From assembly GCF_000468115.1 (NCBI RefSeq), contig NZ_AVQI01000002.1:1-36451 (forward strand): 36,451 nt of DNA, written 5' to 3'. A program made the position numbers and the translations under genes. The DNA is from Treponema socranskii subsp. socranskii VPI DR56BR1116 = ATCC 35536. Its GTDB lineage: Bacteria; Spirochaetota; Spirochaetia; Treponematales; Treponemataceae. Of this stretch, positions 21,122 to 30,535 are shown one piece after another. The notes under the pieces were generated by a model, which was not told where the DNA came from, did no database searches, and saw only the letters and a list, made by a program, of their open reading frames with translations. The stretch's first letter is position 1, and every line of letters starts with the position of its first letter.

Positions 21122-21628
21122 ATGGCGGAAACATTGGAAGCTGGCGGCGAGCTTAAAAAATATCACGTCGCGTTATTTGTTACGGAAGCGGGAACCGGCG
21201 CGCCCACGTGGACGCAGGTGTGTAAATCGACCGATAATACCATCACGCTCAACGCGCAGACGGCCGAGCGCGATTTTATCGTCGATCATGCGCCGACGAC
21301 CATCATCGAACGCTACTCGCCCTCGTTGAGCGAGCCGCTCACGCTCGTAAAAGGGGAAAGCGACTACGACTTTTTCTGGAAAAAGTTTTATGAGCTTCCC
21401 GTCGGCGCAAAGGCGAAAGGAAAAATGCTCATCGTTTTTTACAACGATGAGGAAAAAGCCGGCGGCAAGTCGAAGTTTAAATCGTGGTTGTGCAACGTGC
21501 TTTTCACGTTTGACAACCTCAATCCCGTTGATGGCACGCTTACCGTGAACACCAACATCAACGGCACGATCACCAAAGGCACCTGCGAAGTCGCAGGAAA
21601 TGTGCCGACGTTCACCGCCGCAGCATGA
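21122..21628 (+). CDS. Major tail tube protein
   Basis: A 168-residue beta-rich protein in tail-tube position. Landmarks: MAETLEAGGELKKYHVALFV, TVSQ-like core replaced here by STDNTITLNAQTAERDFIVD, and a C-terminal domain (LFTFDNLNPVDGTLTVNTNI). It stacks in hexameric rings to form the tube. A good GGGAG site precedes the ATG, and the next gene starts within its stop. Confidence 0.8.
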   Translation: MAETLEAGGELKKYHVALFVTEAGTGAPTWTQVCKSTDNTITLNAQTAERDFIVDHAPTTIIERYSPSLSEPLTLVKGESDYDFFWKKFYELPVGAKAKGKMLIVFYNDEEKAGGKSKFKSWLCNVLFTFDNLNPVDGTLTVNTNINGTITKGTCEVAGNVPTFTAAA

Positions 21629-22170
21629 GCCTTTTGACGAAGCTCAATCTGCCGGATAGCGTTTGTGTGTCCGGCAGATTTTATAAAATTAAAACAGGGC
21701 ATACGTACTGGTTCCGCTTCGCCGAAATTATCGACGACGAGGACGCGACGCTCGACGACTTCGATTTTTTGTTTGATGGTAACGCGCCCGAAGACAAGAA
21801 AGAAGCGTTTAATGCGTTACTCAGTTTTTACTGGGAGAAAAAAGAAATCCCGCGCGCAACGGGCGAAGCGACGAGCGAGCGGATCATCAACTACAGCATT
21901 GATGCAGATTTAATCTATGCAGCTATTATGCAGTGCTACGGGATCGATTTGTGCGAAAAGCAAATGCACTGGCATAAAGTACGTGCGTTGATTGCGGGGC
22001 TTACGGGAACGAAGTTTAACGAAATTATGAGCTATCGATGCTCAAAGCCCGGCAAAGATAAAACGATGGCGAAGCTGAAACGCATCTGGGCGTTGCCTGT
22101 AAAAGAGAGCGCGGAAAACAAAGCAGCGCGGGAACGGTTTAACAAATTGCTGGAAACGAAATCAGAGTAG
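21625..22170 (+). CDS. Tail assembly chaperone (Gp15-like)
   Basis: A 181-residue protein similar to the phage Gp15 family (LPDSVCVSGRFYKIKTGHTY, then ALLSFYWEKKEIPR and FNEIMSYRC). It is placed between the tube and tape measure genes, the usual site of tail assembly chaperones. No frameshifted second chaperone frame (as lambda G-T) is evident downstream; the gap instead holds a minus-strand small gene. Confidence 0.78.
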   Translation: MSLLTKLNLPDSVCVSGRFYKIKTGHTYWFRFAEIIDDEDATLDDFDFLFDGNAPEDKKEAFNALLSFYWEKKEIPRATGEATSERIINYSIDADLIYAAIMQCYGIDLCEKQMHWHKVRALIAGLTGTKFNEIMSYRCSKPGKDKTMAKLKRIWALPVKESAENKAARERFNKLLETKSE

Positions 22171-22290
22171 TCCGCGTTTTTTAAGCTCACGGGATAAGAG
22201 GCGAAAAAAAAGGTAAACCGGCAGACCGCCGATAAGAGCGCCGACAGCACCACAAATGACGAGAAAGGCTATTGAAAGGAATACGTCCAT
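22162..22290 (-). CDS. 42-residue antisense membrane peptide
   Basis: A short minus-strand gene between tail chaperone and tape measure. It encodes one membrane helix (about residues 4-29, FLSIAFLVICGAVGALIGGL) and a basic tail (RLLSRELKKRG). GAGG lies 9 nt upstream of its ATG, and a minus-strand promoter candidate is at 22337-22309. It fills most of a 176-bp gap in an otherwise tightly packed operon, which argues it is real. It overlaps the chaperone stop by 9 bp. Function unknown: possibilities are a type I toxin-like peptide, a lysis or superinfection factor. Confidence 0.55.
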   Translation of the reverse strand: MDVFLSIAFLVICGAVGALIGGLPVYLFFRLLSRELKKRGLL

Positions 22291-22308
22291 AACAAGCACC
22301 TCGTCTAT

Positions 22309-22337
22309 AGTATCAACATAAAACGCGGAAAAGTCAA
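22309..22337 (-). promoter_or_regulatory. Candidate minus-strand promoter for the small membrane peptide
   Basis: TTGACT (22337-22332), 17 bp, then GATACT (22314-22309) on the minus strand. The start point would fall very close to the ribosome binding site, so the leader would be short. The -35 overlaps the tape measure ribosome binding region, so firing could interfere with tape measure expression. Confidence 0.4.
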
Positions 22338-22346
22338 GGAGTTTTT

Positions 22347-24800
22347 ATGAGCGATGGACGCCTAGATATAGATACCAGAATTAACACTCAAAATCTCGAT
22401 AAAGACGTAAAATCCGTTGATGCAAAACTAAAGGGATTATCAAAATCGGGTAGCACAAGTCTTGGCGGACTTGTCGGTTCTTTTACCGCTGTTGCAACGG
22501 TAGCCGGTACAGTTGCAGGAACAATTGCTCTTGTCAATAAGGGTATAAAAGCTATTTCAGCAGCATATATAGAACAGACAAAAGCCGAAAAACAGCTTGA
22601 AATCGCCGCGCGAAATAATCCGTATTTGAACGATTCGAACGTTTCCGCACTTCGAAATTATGCGTCCGAAATCCAATCGCTTACGGTTTACAGCGAGGGC
22701 GAGCTTTTGCCGATGATGGCGCAGTTATCGGCAAGTGGGCGTACGCAACAACAGATTATGGATATCATGGGCGCGGCTGTCGACGTTGCCGCGTCCGGCA
22801 CAATGGATTTAAACAGTGCCGTCTCCGCGCTCAATGCCACGTACAACGGTATGGCTGGTACGCTCGGCCGGCAAAACGGCGCGATAAAAAACCTCACCGA
22901 AGAACAGCTTAAAAACGGCGACGCGGTAAAAATTGTTGCCGAACAGTATAAGGGCATGGCGTCCGAAGTCGCAAAAACGACGGGCGCTGGCACGCAATTA
23001 AAAAACGCATTTGACGATTTGAAGAGCGTACTCGGAAAACCGTTTGTTGAAGCGATGACGCCGATAGCCAATTTTTTTACCGACCTTATCAACGGATGGG
23101 TTGAGGCAAGAAAGAAAAAAGATGAATACTACGGCGCAAAGGAAGCGGAGAAATCCGACAAAACAACGCTCGATCAAGATAAGCTCTTACTACAAGAGGA
23201 GCAGAAACGATTTAAGAGCATCGACGAGCAATTAAAGTATTCCGACAAAAGAGCGCGCGAAGCGCTTACGAAATATAACTCGATGAGTAAGAGCGGCGTA
23301 TTCGGCGAATTCTCCGCAGACGTACAGGCCGCAAAACGGGAGCTTGATGAATGGAACAAAAACACCGGTAAGCTCGCCGAACAATGGCAGGCGTCGAAAT
23401 CGCGAATTGAACAGCTGACGGCGAAAGTACAAAAACGGGCGCAGTCGGAAAGCGACGAAGCCGCGAGAGCAAAGGCAGCAGAGGACGCAAAAAAGGCAGC
23501 CGAAGCGGCGGCCGCGATTGAAAAGGGAAACAACGACAAAGCCGAAGCCGCACTGAAAACATATCGCGAAACGATTGCGGCGAAAGAAAAAGAGCTTGAA
23601 ATAAGGCGACAAATAAACAACGAAACCCACAAACTCTCGGAAGAAGAATTTGAACAAGGAGCAAATGAAGAGATGCTCCAAACGCGAATTGCCGCGTATA
23701 TCAAATTGATACAAGACGCGCAAGGCACGATAACGGGGGATGCCGAACGCGAGCGTATCGAGCGCGAAAAAATACTTGAGCTTACAGAAAAAACGACAAG
23801 CGCGCAAAAAGAAGCGGAAGCCGAAGAAGCGAAAAAAGCGCTGTTGAAAGACCTTGACGACGCACTCGGCGGGGAGAAATTGAAGCAGTCAGAAATTATG
23901 GCGAAACAAATATCCGACCTCGAAATCGAATACGAAAAGCTCACCGCTGAAAAGAAAGCGGAAATCAATGAAGAATATACGCAAAAAGTAAAAGAATTAT
24001 CCGAGAAACGAAAGGAAATAATCGCCGAAGAAAAAGCGGCGGACGAGCGAGCAACACTTGAATCGGTCGGAAAGAAGATCGAAATCATCACCTCGTTTGC
24101 CTCGCAATATACGAGTATTTTGGCTACTATCTCCGACCTTGTAACACAGCAGGCAAAAAACGAAGCGACAGTAAAACAGGCGGAAGTCGAAAAACAGTAT
24201 CAGCAAGGAATTATCAGCGAAGAAGAATATACGAAACGGAAAATCGAAATCGAAAAGGACGCGGCCGAAAAAACGTATCGCATACAGATGTGGCAATGGG
24301 CGGGAAGCATAGCACAAGCGACGGCGAACACGGCGCAAGCGATGGTGTCAACGCTCGCACAGGAAGCGGGACCGGCGGCATTAAAAATCGCAATGGCGGC
24401 GATGGTTGCGGCGGCGGGGGGCGCGCAGCTTGCAACGATTATTGCAAATAAACCGATCCCGCCGAGTAATTTTGCAACCGGCGGTATTGTCGGCGGTACG
24501 AGTTATACCGGCGATCGTGTTACGGCGAATGTGAACTCCGGCGAGATGATATTAAACCGAATGCAGCAACGGCATTTATTCGACAGCATAAACTCGAATC
24601 AACTCGGCACGAAGCCGCAGATGAATGTAAAGATATTTAATTCAGCCTCGAACGAAGTATCGGCAAAGCCGGAGATGACCGAAGACGGAATGCGGATAAT
24701 GATACGAAAAATCGTAAGCGATGACATCGGAAGCGGGCGAATGAATAAAAGTCTCATCGCCGCGCAATCATCGTTCGGCGGTACGCGATATACTAATTAG
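22347..24800 (+). CDS. Tape measure protein
   Basis: An 817-residue tail-length protein. A hydrophobic stretch lies at about 38-70 (GGLVGSFTAVATVAGTVAGT), followed by a phage tail tape measure region to about 270. A long Ala/Glu/Lys-rich coiled coil spans about 270-620. A second hydrophobic part (about 655-710) precedes a C-terminal domain with the typical ATGGIVGG and NSGEMILNRMQQ motifs. By the usual tape-measure relation it would match a tail of about 120 nm (rule of thumb, not measured). AAGGAG precedes the ATG. Confidence 0.95.
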   Translation: MSDGRLDIDTRINTQNLDKDVKSVDAKLKGLSKSGSTSLGGLVGSFTAVATVAGTVAGTIALVNKGIKAISAAYIEQTKAEKQLEIAARNNPYLNDSNVSALRNYASEIQSLTVYSEGELLPMMAQLSASGRTQQQIMDIMGAAVDVAASGTMDLNSAVSALNATYNGMAGTLGRQNGAIKNLTEEQLKNGDAVKIVAEQYKGMASEVAKTTGAGTQLKNAFDDLKSVLGKPFVEAMTPIANFFTDLINGWVEARKKKDEYYGAKEAEKSDKTTLDQDKLLLQEEQKRFKSIDEQLKYSDKRAREALTKYNSMSKSGVFGEFSADVQAAKRELDEWNKNTGKLAEQWQASKSRIEQLTAKVQKRAQSESDEAARAKAAEDAKKAAEAAAAIEKGNNDKAEAALKTYRETIAAKEKELEIRRQINNETHKLSEEEFEQGANEEMLQTRIAAYIKLIQDAQGTITGDAERERIEREKILELTEKTTSAQKEAEAEEAKKALLKDLDDALGGEKLKQSEIMAKQISDLEIEYEKLTAEKKAEINEEYTQKVKELSEKRKEIIAEEKAADERATLESVGKKIEIITSFASQYTSILATISDLVTQQAKNEATVKQAEVEKQYQQGIISEEEYTKRKIEIEKDAAEKTYRIQMWQWAGSIAQATANTAQAMVSTLAQEAGPAALKIAMAAMVAAAGGAQLATIIANKPIPPSNFATGGIVGGTSYTGDRVTANVNSGEMILNRMQQRHLFDSINSNQLGTKPQMNVKIFNSASNEVSAKPEMTEDGMRIMIRKIVSDDIGSGRMNKSLIAAQSSFGGTRYTN

Positions 24801-24808
24801 GGGGATAT

Positions 24809-25150
24809 ATGGTTTTGTGGCCTACGGGGGTAAATAAATCAGCCTACGGTATGAATACGGGCGTAAAAGAAAATATTAAAGTAACGGAGTTTGAGAGCGG
24901 AAAGTCCCGTTCGTTTTTATTAAATTCTGCGCCGCAACATACGTTTTCGTTCAACATTGATTTTTGGTCGGACGAGGAAGAACGCGCCTTTTGGACGTGG
25001 TACGACCACGTCCTGCTTTCGGGTTCGGAAAGTTTTTTGTTTCCCGATTTGTTTACGCATACGGGAAACACGGAGTATATCATGACCGATACTCCGTCTG
25101 TTTCGGGGCAGATGCCGAAAACTGTATCAATCACCGTGAGGGAAGTATGA
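24809..25150 (+). CDS. Minor tail tip protein (lambda M-like)
   Basis: A 113-residue protein after the tape measure gene (MVLWPTGVNKSAYGMNTGVK ... SFNIDFWSDEEERAFWTWYD). Position and the order that follows (L-, K- and J-like genes) match lambda M of the tail tip. GGGGG precedes the ATG, and the stop overlaps the next start (ATGA). Confidence 0.72.
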   Translation: MVLWPTGVNKSAYGMNTGVKENIKVTEFESGKSRSFLLNSAPQHTFSFNIDFWSDEEERAFWTWYDHVLLSGSESFLFPDLFTHTGNTEYIMTDTPSVSGQMPKTVSITVREV

Positions 25151-25602
25151 ACGCAAGTTTTGAAAAACTCGCACAACAGCACGGGCGGTATTCGCTGCCA
25201 TATCTTATTAAATTACACGACGATAAAAACATGATCGTTATGCGATTTGTAAACGACGTCAAAAGCGTAACATTTAACGGCGACGTGTACACGGCGGGGA
25301 CGTTTAGTTACAAACCGAATGCAAGCGAACAGGGATTTACCGGCGGCGGGACGCTTGAAATAAGCGTACAGGGAAACGCCGTCATCGATTTAATCGAAAC
25401 GCATCGCGAGGTGCGTCTTGAGGTTGTCGGCTGTATCATGCAGGACGGGAACATAGCGGAGCTGAAATCGTTCCGTCATCACTACGGGAAAGTTAAAACC
25501 GACAGAGCGACGGCAAAGTTTACCTTTGAAAAAGACGACCGCTTATCGATGACATTCCCAGCGCTTATCTGGAGTGCATTTAACAATCGGGGAAACTCAT
25601 GA
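25147..25602 (+). CDS. Minor tail tip protein (lambda L-like / DUF1833-like)
   Basis: A 151-residue protein (MNASFEKLAQQHGRYSLPYL ... GFTGGGTLEISVQGNAVIDL) similar in layout to DUF1833/L-type tail tip proteins. The ATG at 25147 is coupled to the previous stop. A longer reading starting at 24964 would run through the whole preceding gene and is not used. Confidence 0.7.
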   Translation: MNASFEKLAQQHGRYSLPYLIKLHDDKNMIVMRFVNDVKSVTFNGDVYTAGTFSYKPNASEQGFTGGGTLEISVQGNAVIDLIETHREVRLEVVGCIMQDGNIAELKSFRHHYGKVKTDRATAKFTFEKDDRLSMTFPALIWSAFNNRGNS

Positions 25603-25961
25603 AGTGGGACGATTTATTGACCGTGCCGTATAAGGCGAACGGACGCGATATGTCCGGCATGGATTGTTACGGGCTTGTATTGGAATGCTGTAGGCGGAAC
25701 GGAACACCGCTTCGAGATGTGCGCTACGAGGGCACGGAGATTTCAGCCGATACGCTTAGTTTTTATACGCGCGCGGTAAACGTTCGCCCGATAGAGAGCG
25801 CGGAAGCGGGCGCAATCATCGAATGCGAATACGAGGGAAATTTACATATTGGTTTTTTAGTTGATACAAAAACCGTGTTACACATGACATACGAGTGTAT
25901 GCGCGTATCGCCGCTCTTGGCGTTTCGGCACGTACAATTTTATGAGGTGATAAAAAAATGA
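25599..25961 (+). CDS. NlpC/P60 tail tip peptidase (lambda K-like)
   Basis: A 120-residue NlpC/P60 cysteine peptidase with Cys23 in MDCYGLV and His83 in LHIGFLVD. Lambda K and related tail proteins carry this domain, thought to open peptidoglycan or process tail proteins during infection or assembly. It lies between L- and J-like genes, as in lambda. Overlaps on both sides (4 bp each) show tight coupling. Confidence 0.85.
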   Translation: MKWDDLLTVPYKANGRDMSGMDCYGLVLECCRRNGTPLRDVRYEGTEISADTLSFYTRAVNVRPIESAEAGAIIECEYEGNLHIGFLVDTKTVLHMTYECMRVSPLLAFRHVQFYEVIKK

Positions 25962-28900
25962 AAGCGCTTGTGTATAAAAACTTATCGGATGCGTTTGATG
26001 TTGTCGATATTCCCGTTGGAAAACCTGTAAATCATGTCATCGAAATCGATCGCGAGCATACCGTCGTTATCGTAAACGGGAAAACACAACCCGCCGATTA
26101 TATTGTGCAAGAAAACGATATGATTATTATCCGTACCGTGCCGGCGGCTATTTCAACGGCGGCTTTAATCACGGCGATCGTCGTAGGCGTCATTGCAATC
26201 GGAGCGGGCGTATACGCAGGAGTAAAAGCATATCAAGCGCGAGAGGCGGCAAAGCGCGCAGAACAAGAAATCGAGAAGATGAAAAACCGCTCGAAAGACG
26301 GCGTCGTAAATCTTCCGTACATTAAAGGTGCATCGAATACCGTCGCTACGGGCAAAACCGAACCGTATATCATCGGGGAGCATTTATTCACGCCGTACAT
26401 TCTCAATTCCGGCGGAAAGTATCAAGGCTATTCGGTTATCGGCGGCAAAAACGGGAAAGATCAGTTTTACATTGTCGTGCTTGAGGGCGGTTTTAAGAAA
26501 CAGGTATTGCGCCGCCTTAGAAGCGATGACGTTACGCTTAAAACGTGGAGCGGCGACACACCGCAAGAGGGCGTATATCAATTTGATGAGGGCGCTTTTT
26601 ATGATGCCGAATCGCTCATCGAAATCGCGCAGGACGGAAAGCCTTTCGACACTCCCGAATTTAATAAAAAAATCGTACAGCAAACGCTGAACGACAATCT
26701 CCGAAAAAAAGACGATGAGCAGTACGAGGATTTGATTTATACGCTCGAACGCTATTCGATGGCGGCGGACGTTTGTATTTTATTCAACGGGCTTTTGGCG
26801 TATGATGATAAAGGTAATAAAACAGATCGCACGGTTGTTATAGCACCGTCATACTCGCTCGACGGCGGGAAAACGTGGACGGTATTTGATTTTAATCAAA
26901 ACGGCGCTCATCAAAATGTATTTATTTATAAAACGCTTAATCAACTGCGTTTTAACGCGCATATCGATTTTGATTTTAATAAAGTAAAAAATCTCAATCA
27001 GCCGATTATGATAAAGCTCTCATGTAACACGCCTAAATATAAAGGCTCCGCATACGATCAATGTTATGTGCAATGGGTACAATCGACGATCTACAATCCC
27101 GACGAATCGAAGACGGGATTTGTACCGGAGAAAATCATCGGAGAGACCGAAGCGAAGCTCTCGACGACTATCGGTTTAAAAATAAAATCGACGACAAGCA
27201 ATCAAGATAAACTCAAAAAAATAAACGTCATAACGTGCGGAACCGCTCGCACATGGAACGGTGTACAATGGAGCGCTGAAAAAACGCCGACGCGAAATCC
27301 CGCCGCATGGCTTTTGGAAGTGCTTACCTCGCCGACGCATACGCCCTCGCAGTGCGACGACAGCGAAATTGACCTCGCATCGTTTGGCGCGCTTTATGAA
27401 TTTTGCAAACGCGAAAAACTCACGTGCGATATGGTGCTTGTCGATGGCGAACCGAAAGAAAACGTATTACAGAAAATCTGTCAAACGTGCTACGCGACGT
27501 TGTATCAAGATATTTACGGAAAAATCTCGGTCGTATCGGACAGCAAAAAAGAAAACGCAATCGCCGTTTTGAACGAGCAAAACCTCATATCGTTTTCGTA
27601 TGAAAAAGACCTCGCGCGGCGTACTGACGGGATAAAAATAAAGTACATCAGCCGCGCGGCGGACTACGCCGAAGACACGTGCCTCGTCATGCGTAAAGGC
27701 GCGGTACGGGACAGCGAGAGCATCCTGCGCGACATGAACGTTACCGGCATCACCGAGTATAAACAGATTGTAAAATATGCGCGCTACGTTATGGCGTGCG
27801 ACGAACTACGCCCGAAAACGGCAACCGCGCGCGTCGGTAAAGAGGGGATATTTTTTACGCCGCTTGCAAAGGTGCTTGTGCAACATCCATCGCTTAAAAT
27901 TGGGCTCGGAAGCGCGCAAGTAAAAGCGGTTGTAACAGAGGGAACGAATATCACTGCGCTCCGTTTATACGAACCCGTAACGCTCGATACAACGCACGAT
28001 TTTACCGTGATTATCCAGTGCATCGGAAACGATTACTGTACGCCGCTTACGCGCGCGATAAAGCGGTATAACGGACGCACAAGAGAGATCGAGTTTACAG
28101 AACCTATCCCTCTTACAAGCCCGATACAGCCGCACGCGGGCGATATTTTATCCTATGGCTATCAAACGGAAACCGTTACAAGTCAAATGCTCATCACGGG
28201 CATACAACCCGATGACGACGGCTATACGCTCACGCTCGTCGATTATAACGAGGCGATTTATGACACTGGCGACATCCCCGATTATACGCCGAACATATCG
28301 CAATCGGGCGATGGCGCGACAGGTACGATCCCTGCGCAGGCGGTAACGCCGGAAGATTTGGCGCGCGTACAGCGCACCATCATAAGCCCGTCGTTTTATG
28401 TACTCGACGTATCGCCCGAAATACAAAGCGTGCCGTGCAAAGCCGACGGAACATTGTTTGACAACACGGCGACGGTCGAGATCGTCGCAAAACTGTATTT
28501 CGGCATAGACGATACGGACAAAGGCATAAACCGTTCTGCGGCGCTTGAAGACGGAACGATCGTCGGAACATGGGACGATAACGTTTTGACGATCCCCGTG
28601 TCATTGCTCACGTCAAACACGCTCCGTGTTTTTATCACCGTAAGCGACAGCGAGAATAGAACACGGACAGCGATCGCTACGGTAAATAAATTGTATGCGG
28701 GCGATACACCGTTCACGTACATTATGCGTTTGAGTGAAAACGCGGTACGGGTAAGCGAAGATAAAGAAATTATCCCCGCAAAAATCGCGGCACAAAAATT
28801 AATAAAATCGGGCGCGGATTATATCGATACCGACTACGGCAATATAACCGTATCGATCGACGGCGGAAAAGAACAGTCGGTAAAAACGGGCGATGTATTT

Positions 28901-29983
28901 GTATTCATCGAAACCGATAACGGTTTTCTCGGCGACGACGCGGGGCGATTTATATTGTTTGACGATGCCGACTATGCGGCAAACGGCGTAAAAATCCCGT
29001 ACGGCGCGAAGCAGTTGATTTTCCGTTACCGCACACCCGAGAATGTGATTATCCAAAGCGAAACCGTGCCGGTGCTGTACGACGGTGCGAAGGGTGATAA
29101 AGGGCAACGCGGCTCGTCTTATTGGGGTACGAAAAAACCGGACGAAGCGGTATACGGCGATTATTACCTCGATGTAAACGACGGGTATATTTACGAGTAC
29201 AGCGCGACGTATAATGCGTGGGTAAAAATCACCGATTATACCGATTTTCGATACAAGCAGGCGATGAACGATATGCTCTCCGTTGCCGAACACGCGCCGA
29301 ATGTACAGTTTCTTGCGGTTGTAAATGCGTGGGTAAAAAACCTCGTCGCAGGTACGGCGCTTATAAACGAACTGTTTGCGAAAAATATCATCGCACAAAA
29401 TAAAATCGCATCGAGTAATTATTATGACAAACACGGGAACCATACGGGTAACGGTTTTTTGATAGATGCACAAACAGGGAAACTCTTTGCGAATGACGGG
29501 ATATTTAACGGTGAAATAAACGCAACAAAAGGAACGCTTAATCATGTAACTGTAAATGGATTCTACGAAAGCAATACTACACCTTTTCAACCTATCGCAA
29601 TGTTAAATCTTGGTTATAATCATGGAATAATACAATTAATTAATAATAAAAATGTGGCATCTGTTTTACGCGTTGATGTAGGAAAATATTTAATACATCT
29701 AAATAATCCAGTAAGACTTAAAACACATATTTATAATGGAAATAGATATATCGACGTTTTTGTGTTGGGAAATGCTGCGGATTCATTTGAATCCGGTTTT
29801 CAAAACAACATATTCATGACACCGAATTGGCTTCGTAATTATGTTGATGGACGATTAAGTGTTGACTCCGATGGTTATGCTATTGTATCATATTTAGAGA
29901 TTTACTTTAGTGATAATAATTCGGATTCATATCAAGATCCGATTTCAGCACAATGTTTTATTTTTGGGACAGAAACCGATTAA
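25958..29983 (+). CDS. Host-specificity / tail tip protein (lambda J-like)
   Basis: A 1341-residue tail tip protein. The N-terminus contains a lambda I-like module (MKALVYKNLSDAFDVVDIPV) and a hydrophobic segment (about 65-88), then the J-type body (GKTEPYIIGEHLFTPYILNS; VLTSPTHTPSQCD; SEIDLASFGALYEFCKREKL). A collagen-like triplet patch (GAKGDKGQRG) near 1048 precedes the distal part. From about 29540 (residue about 1195) the DNA becomes AT-rich, suggesting that the receptor-contacting end was exchanged. It is expected to bind the host surface and trigger DNA ejection. Confidence 0.9.
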   Translation: MKALVYKNLSDAFDVVDIPVGKPVNHVIEIDREHTVVIVNGKTQPADYIVQENDMIIIRTVPAAISTAALITAIVVGVIAIGAGVYAGVKAYQAREAAKRAEQEIEKMKNRSKDGVVNLPYIKGASNTVATGKTEPYIIGEHLFTPYILNSGGKYQGYSVIGGKNGKDQFYIVVLEGGFKKQVLRRLRSDDVTLKTWSGDTPQEGVYQFDEGAFYDAESLIEIAQDGKPFDTPEFNKKIVQQTLNDNLRKKDDEQYEDLIYTLERYSMAADVCILFNGLLAYDDKGNKTDRTVVIAPSYSLDGGKTWTVFDFNQNGAHQNVFIYKTLNQLRFNAHIDFDFNKVKNLNQPIMIKLSCNTPKYKGSAYDQCYVQWVQSTIYNPDESKTGFVPEKIIGETEAKLSTTIGLKIKSTTSNQDKLKKINVITCGTARTWNGVQWSAEKTPTRNPAAWLLEVLTSPTHTPSQCDDSEIDLASFGALYEFCKREKLTCDMVLVDGEPKENVLQKICQTCYATLYQDIYGKISVVSDSKKENAIAVLNEQNLISFSYEKDLARRTDGIKIKYISRAADYAEDTCLVMRKGAVRDSESILRDMNVTGITEYKQIVKYARYVMACDELRPKTATARVGKEGIFFTPLAKVLVQHPSLKIGLGSAQVKAVVTEGTNITALRLYEPVTLDTTHDFTVIIQCIGNDYCTPLTRAIKRYNGRTREIEFTEPIPLTSPIQPHAGDILSYGYQTETVTSQMLITGIQPDDDGYTLTLVDYNEAIYDTGDIPDYTPNISQSGDGATGTIPAQAVTPEDLARVQRTIISPSFYVLDVSPEIQSVPCKADGTLFDNTATVEIVAKLYFGIDDTDKGINRSAALEDGTIVGTWDDNVLTIPVSLLTSNTLRVFITVSDSENRTRTAIATVNKLYAGDTPFTYIMRLSENAVRVSEDKEIIPAKIAAQKLIKSGADYIDTDYGNITVSIDGGKEQSVKTGDVFVFIETDNGFLGDDAGRFILFDDADYAANGVKIPYGAKQLIFRYRTPENVIIQSETVPVLYDGAKGDKGQRGSSYWGTKKPDEAVYGDYYLDVNDGYIYEYSATYNAWVKITDYTDFRYKQAMNDMLSVAEHAPNVQFLAVVNAWVKNLVAGTALINELFAKNIIAQNKIASSNYYDKHGNHTGNGFLIDAQTGKLFANDGIFNGEINATKGTLNHVTVNGFYESNTTPFQPIAMLNLGYNHGIIQLINNKNVASVLRVDVGKYLIHLNNPVRLKTHIYNGNRYIDVFVLGNAADSFESGFQNNIFMTPNWLRNYVDGRLSVDSDGYAIVSYLEIYFSDNNSDSYQDPISAQCFIFGTETD

Positions 29984-29992
29984 GGAGCTCTA

Positions 29993-30535
29993 ATGATGAA
30001 ACGAATTATAATTATTTTATTATTAACAATAATATTTGTATCATGTAATAATCATGAAAATAGCTTTACGGAGATCGATTGCCCCGATGAGATATGCGCG
30101 CGTGCATTTAAATTTGCAGAACTGTATAAAGAAACAGGTATGCCGTATGAACTCGGCGGACAATCTCCAGTACGCTCGGCGGGGATCGATTGCTCTGGTC
30201 TTGTTGTCATGTGTTATAAATATGCCGTTGTCGATACAAAATACAATCTCCTTTTCGGTGATGCGTCTGCAAATGCCATTTATATGAACTACAGTACGCC
30301 GACAAAATCTCCGAGACGGGGCGACTTGGTTTTTATGGGCGAAGCCAGTACGGCAAGCGTTACCCATATTGCGATCTTCGATAAAATAGAAAATGAAACG
30401 GTTTATTTTATCGACAGCACATTAAAAGATACAGACGGAGACGGCAATTATGATATAAACGGAGTTAGCTCACGTGATTATGGGGAAGCTGACGATAGGA
30501 TTAAAGCGTATGGAAGAATGAGGTTAGCATATTGA
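29993..30535 (+). CDS. NlpC/P60 family lipoprotein peptidase
   Basis: A 180-residue protein with a lipoprotein signal (MMKRIIIILLLTIIFVSC, acylated Cys18; F-V-S before Cys is a loose lipobox) and an NlpC/P60 domain: Cys67 in GIDCSGLV, His125 in THIAIF and a polar third residue, Asp141, in YFIDST. It would be anchored to the envelope and cleave peptidoglycan stem peptides. It follows the J-like gene with AAGGAG upstream. It could act in lysis, infection or exclusion of other phages; no direct clue distinguishes these. Confidence 0.85.
   Translation: MMKRIIIILLLTIIFVSCNNHENSFTEIDCPDEICARAFKFAELYKETGMPYELGGQSPVRSAGIDCSGLVVMCYKYAVVDTKYNLLFGDASANAIYMNYSTPTKSPRRGDLVFMGEASTASVTHIAIFDKIENETVYFIDSTLKDTDGDGNYDINGVSSRDYGEADDRIKAYGRMRLAY

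Noticed and set aside
23174-24091. 305-codon minus-strand frame within the tape measure gene
   Set aside because: Ser/Phe/Ala-rich mirror of the coiled-coil coding sequence; no start signals.
24964-25146. Longer start for the L-like tail gene
   Set aside because: Would overlap the M-like gene along half its length; the coupled ATG at 25147 is far better supported.
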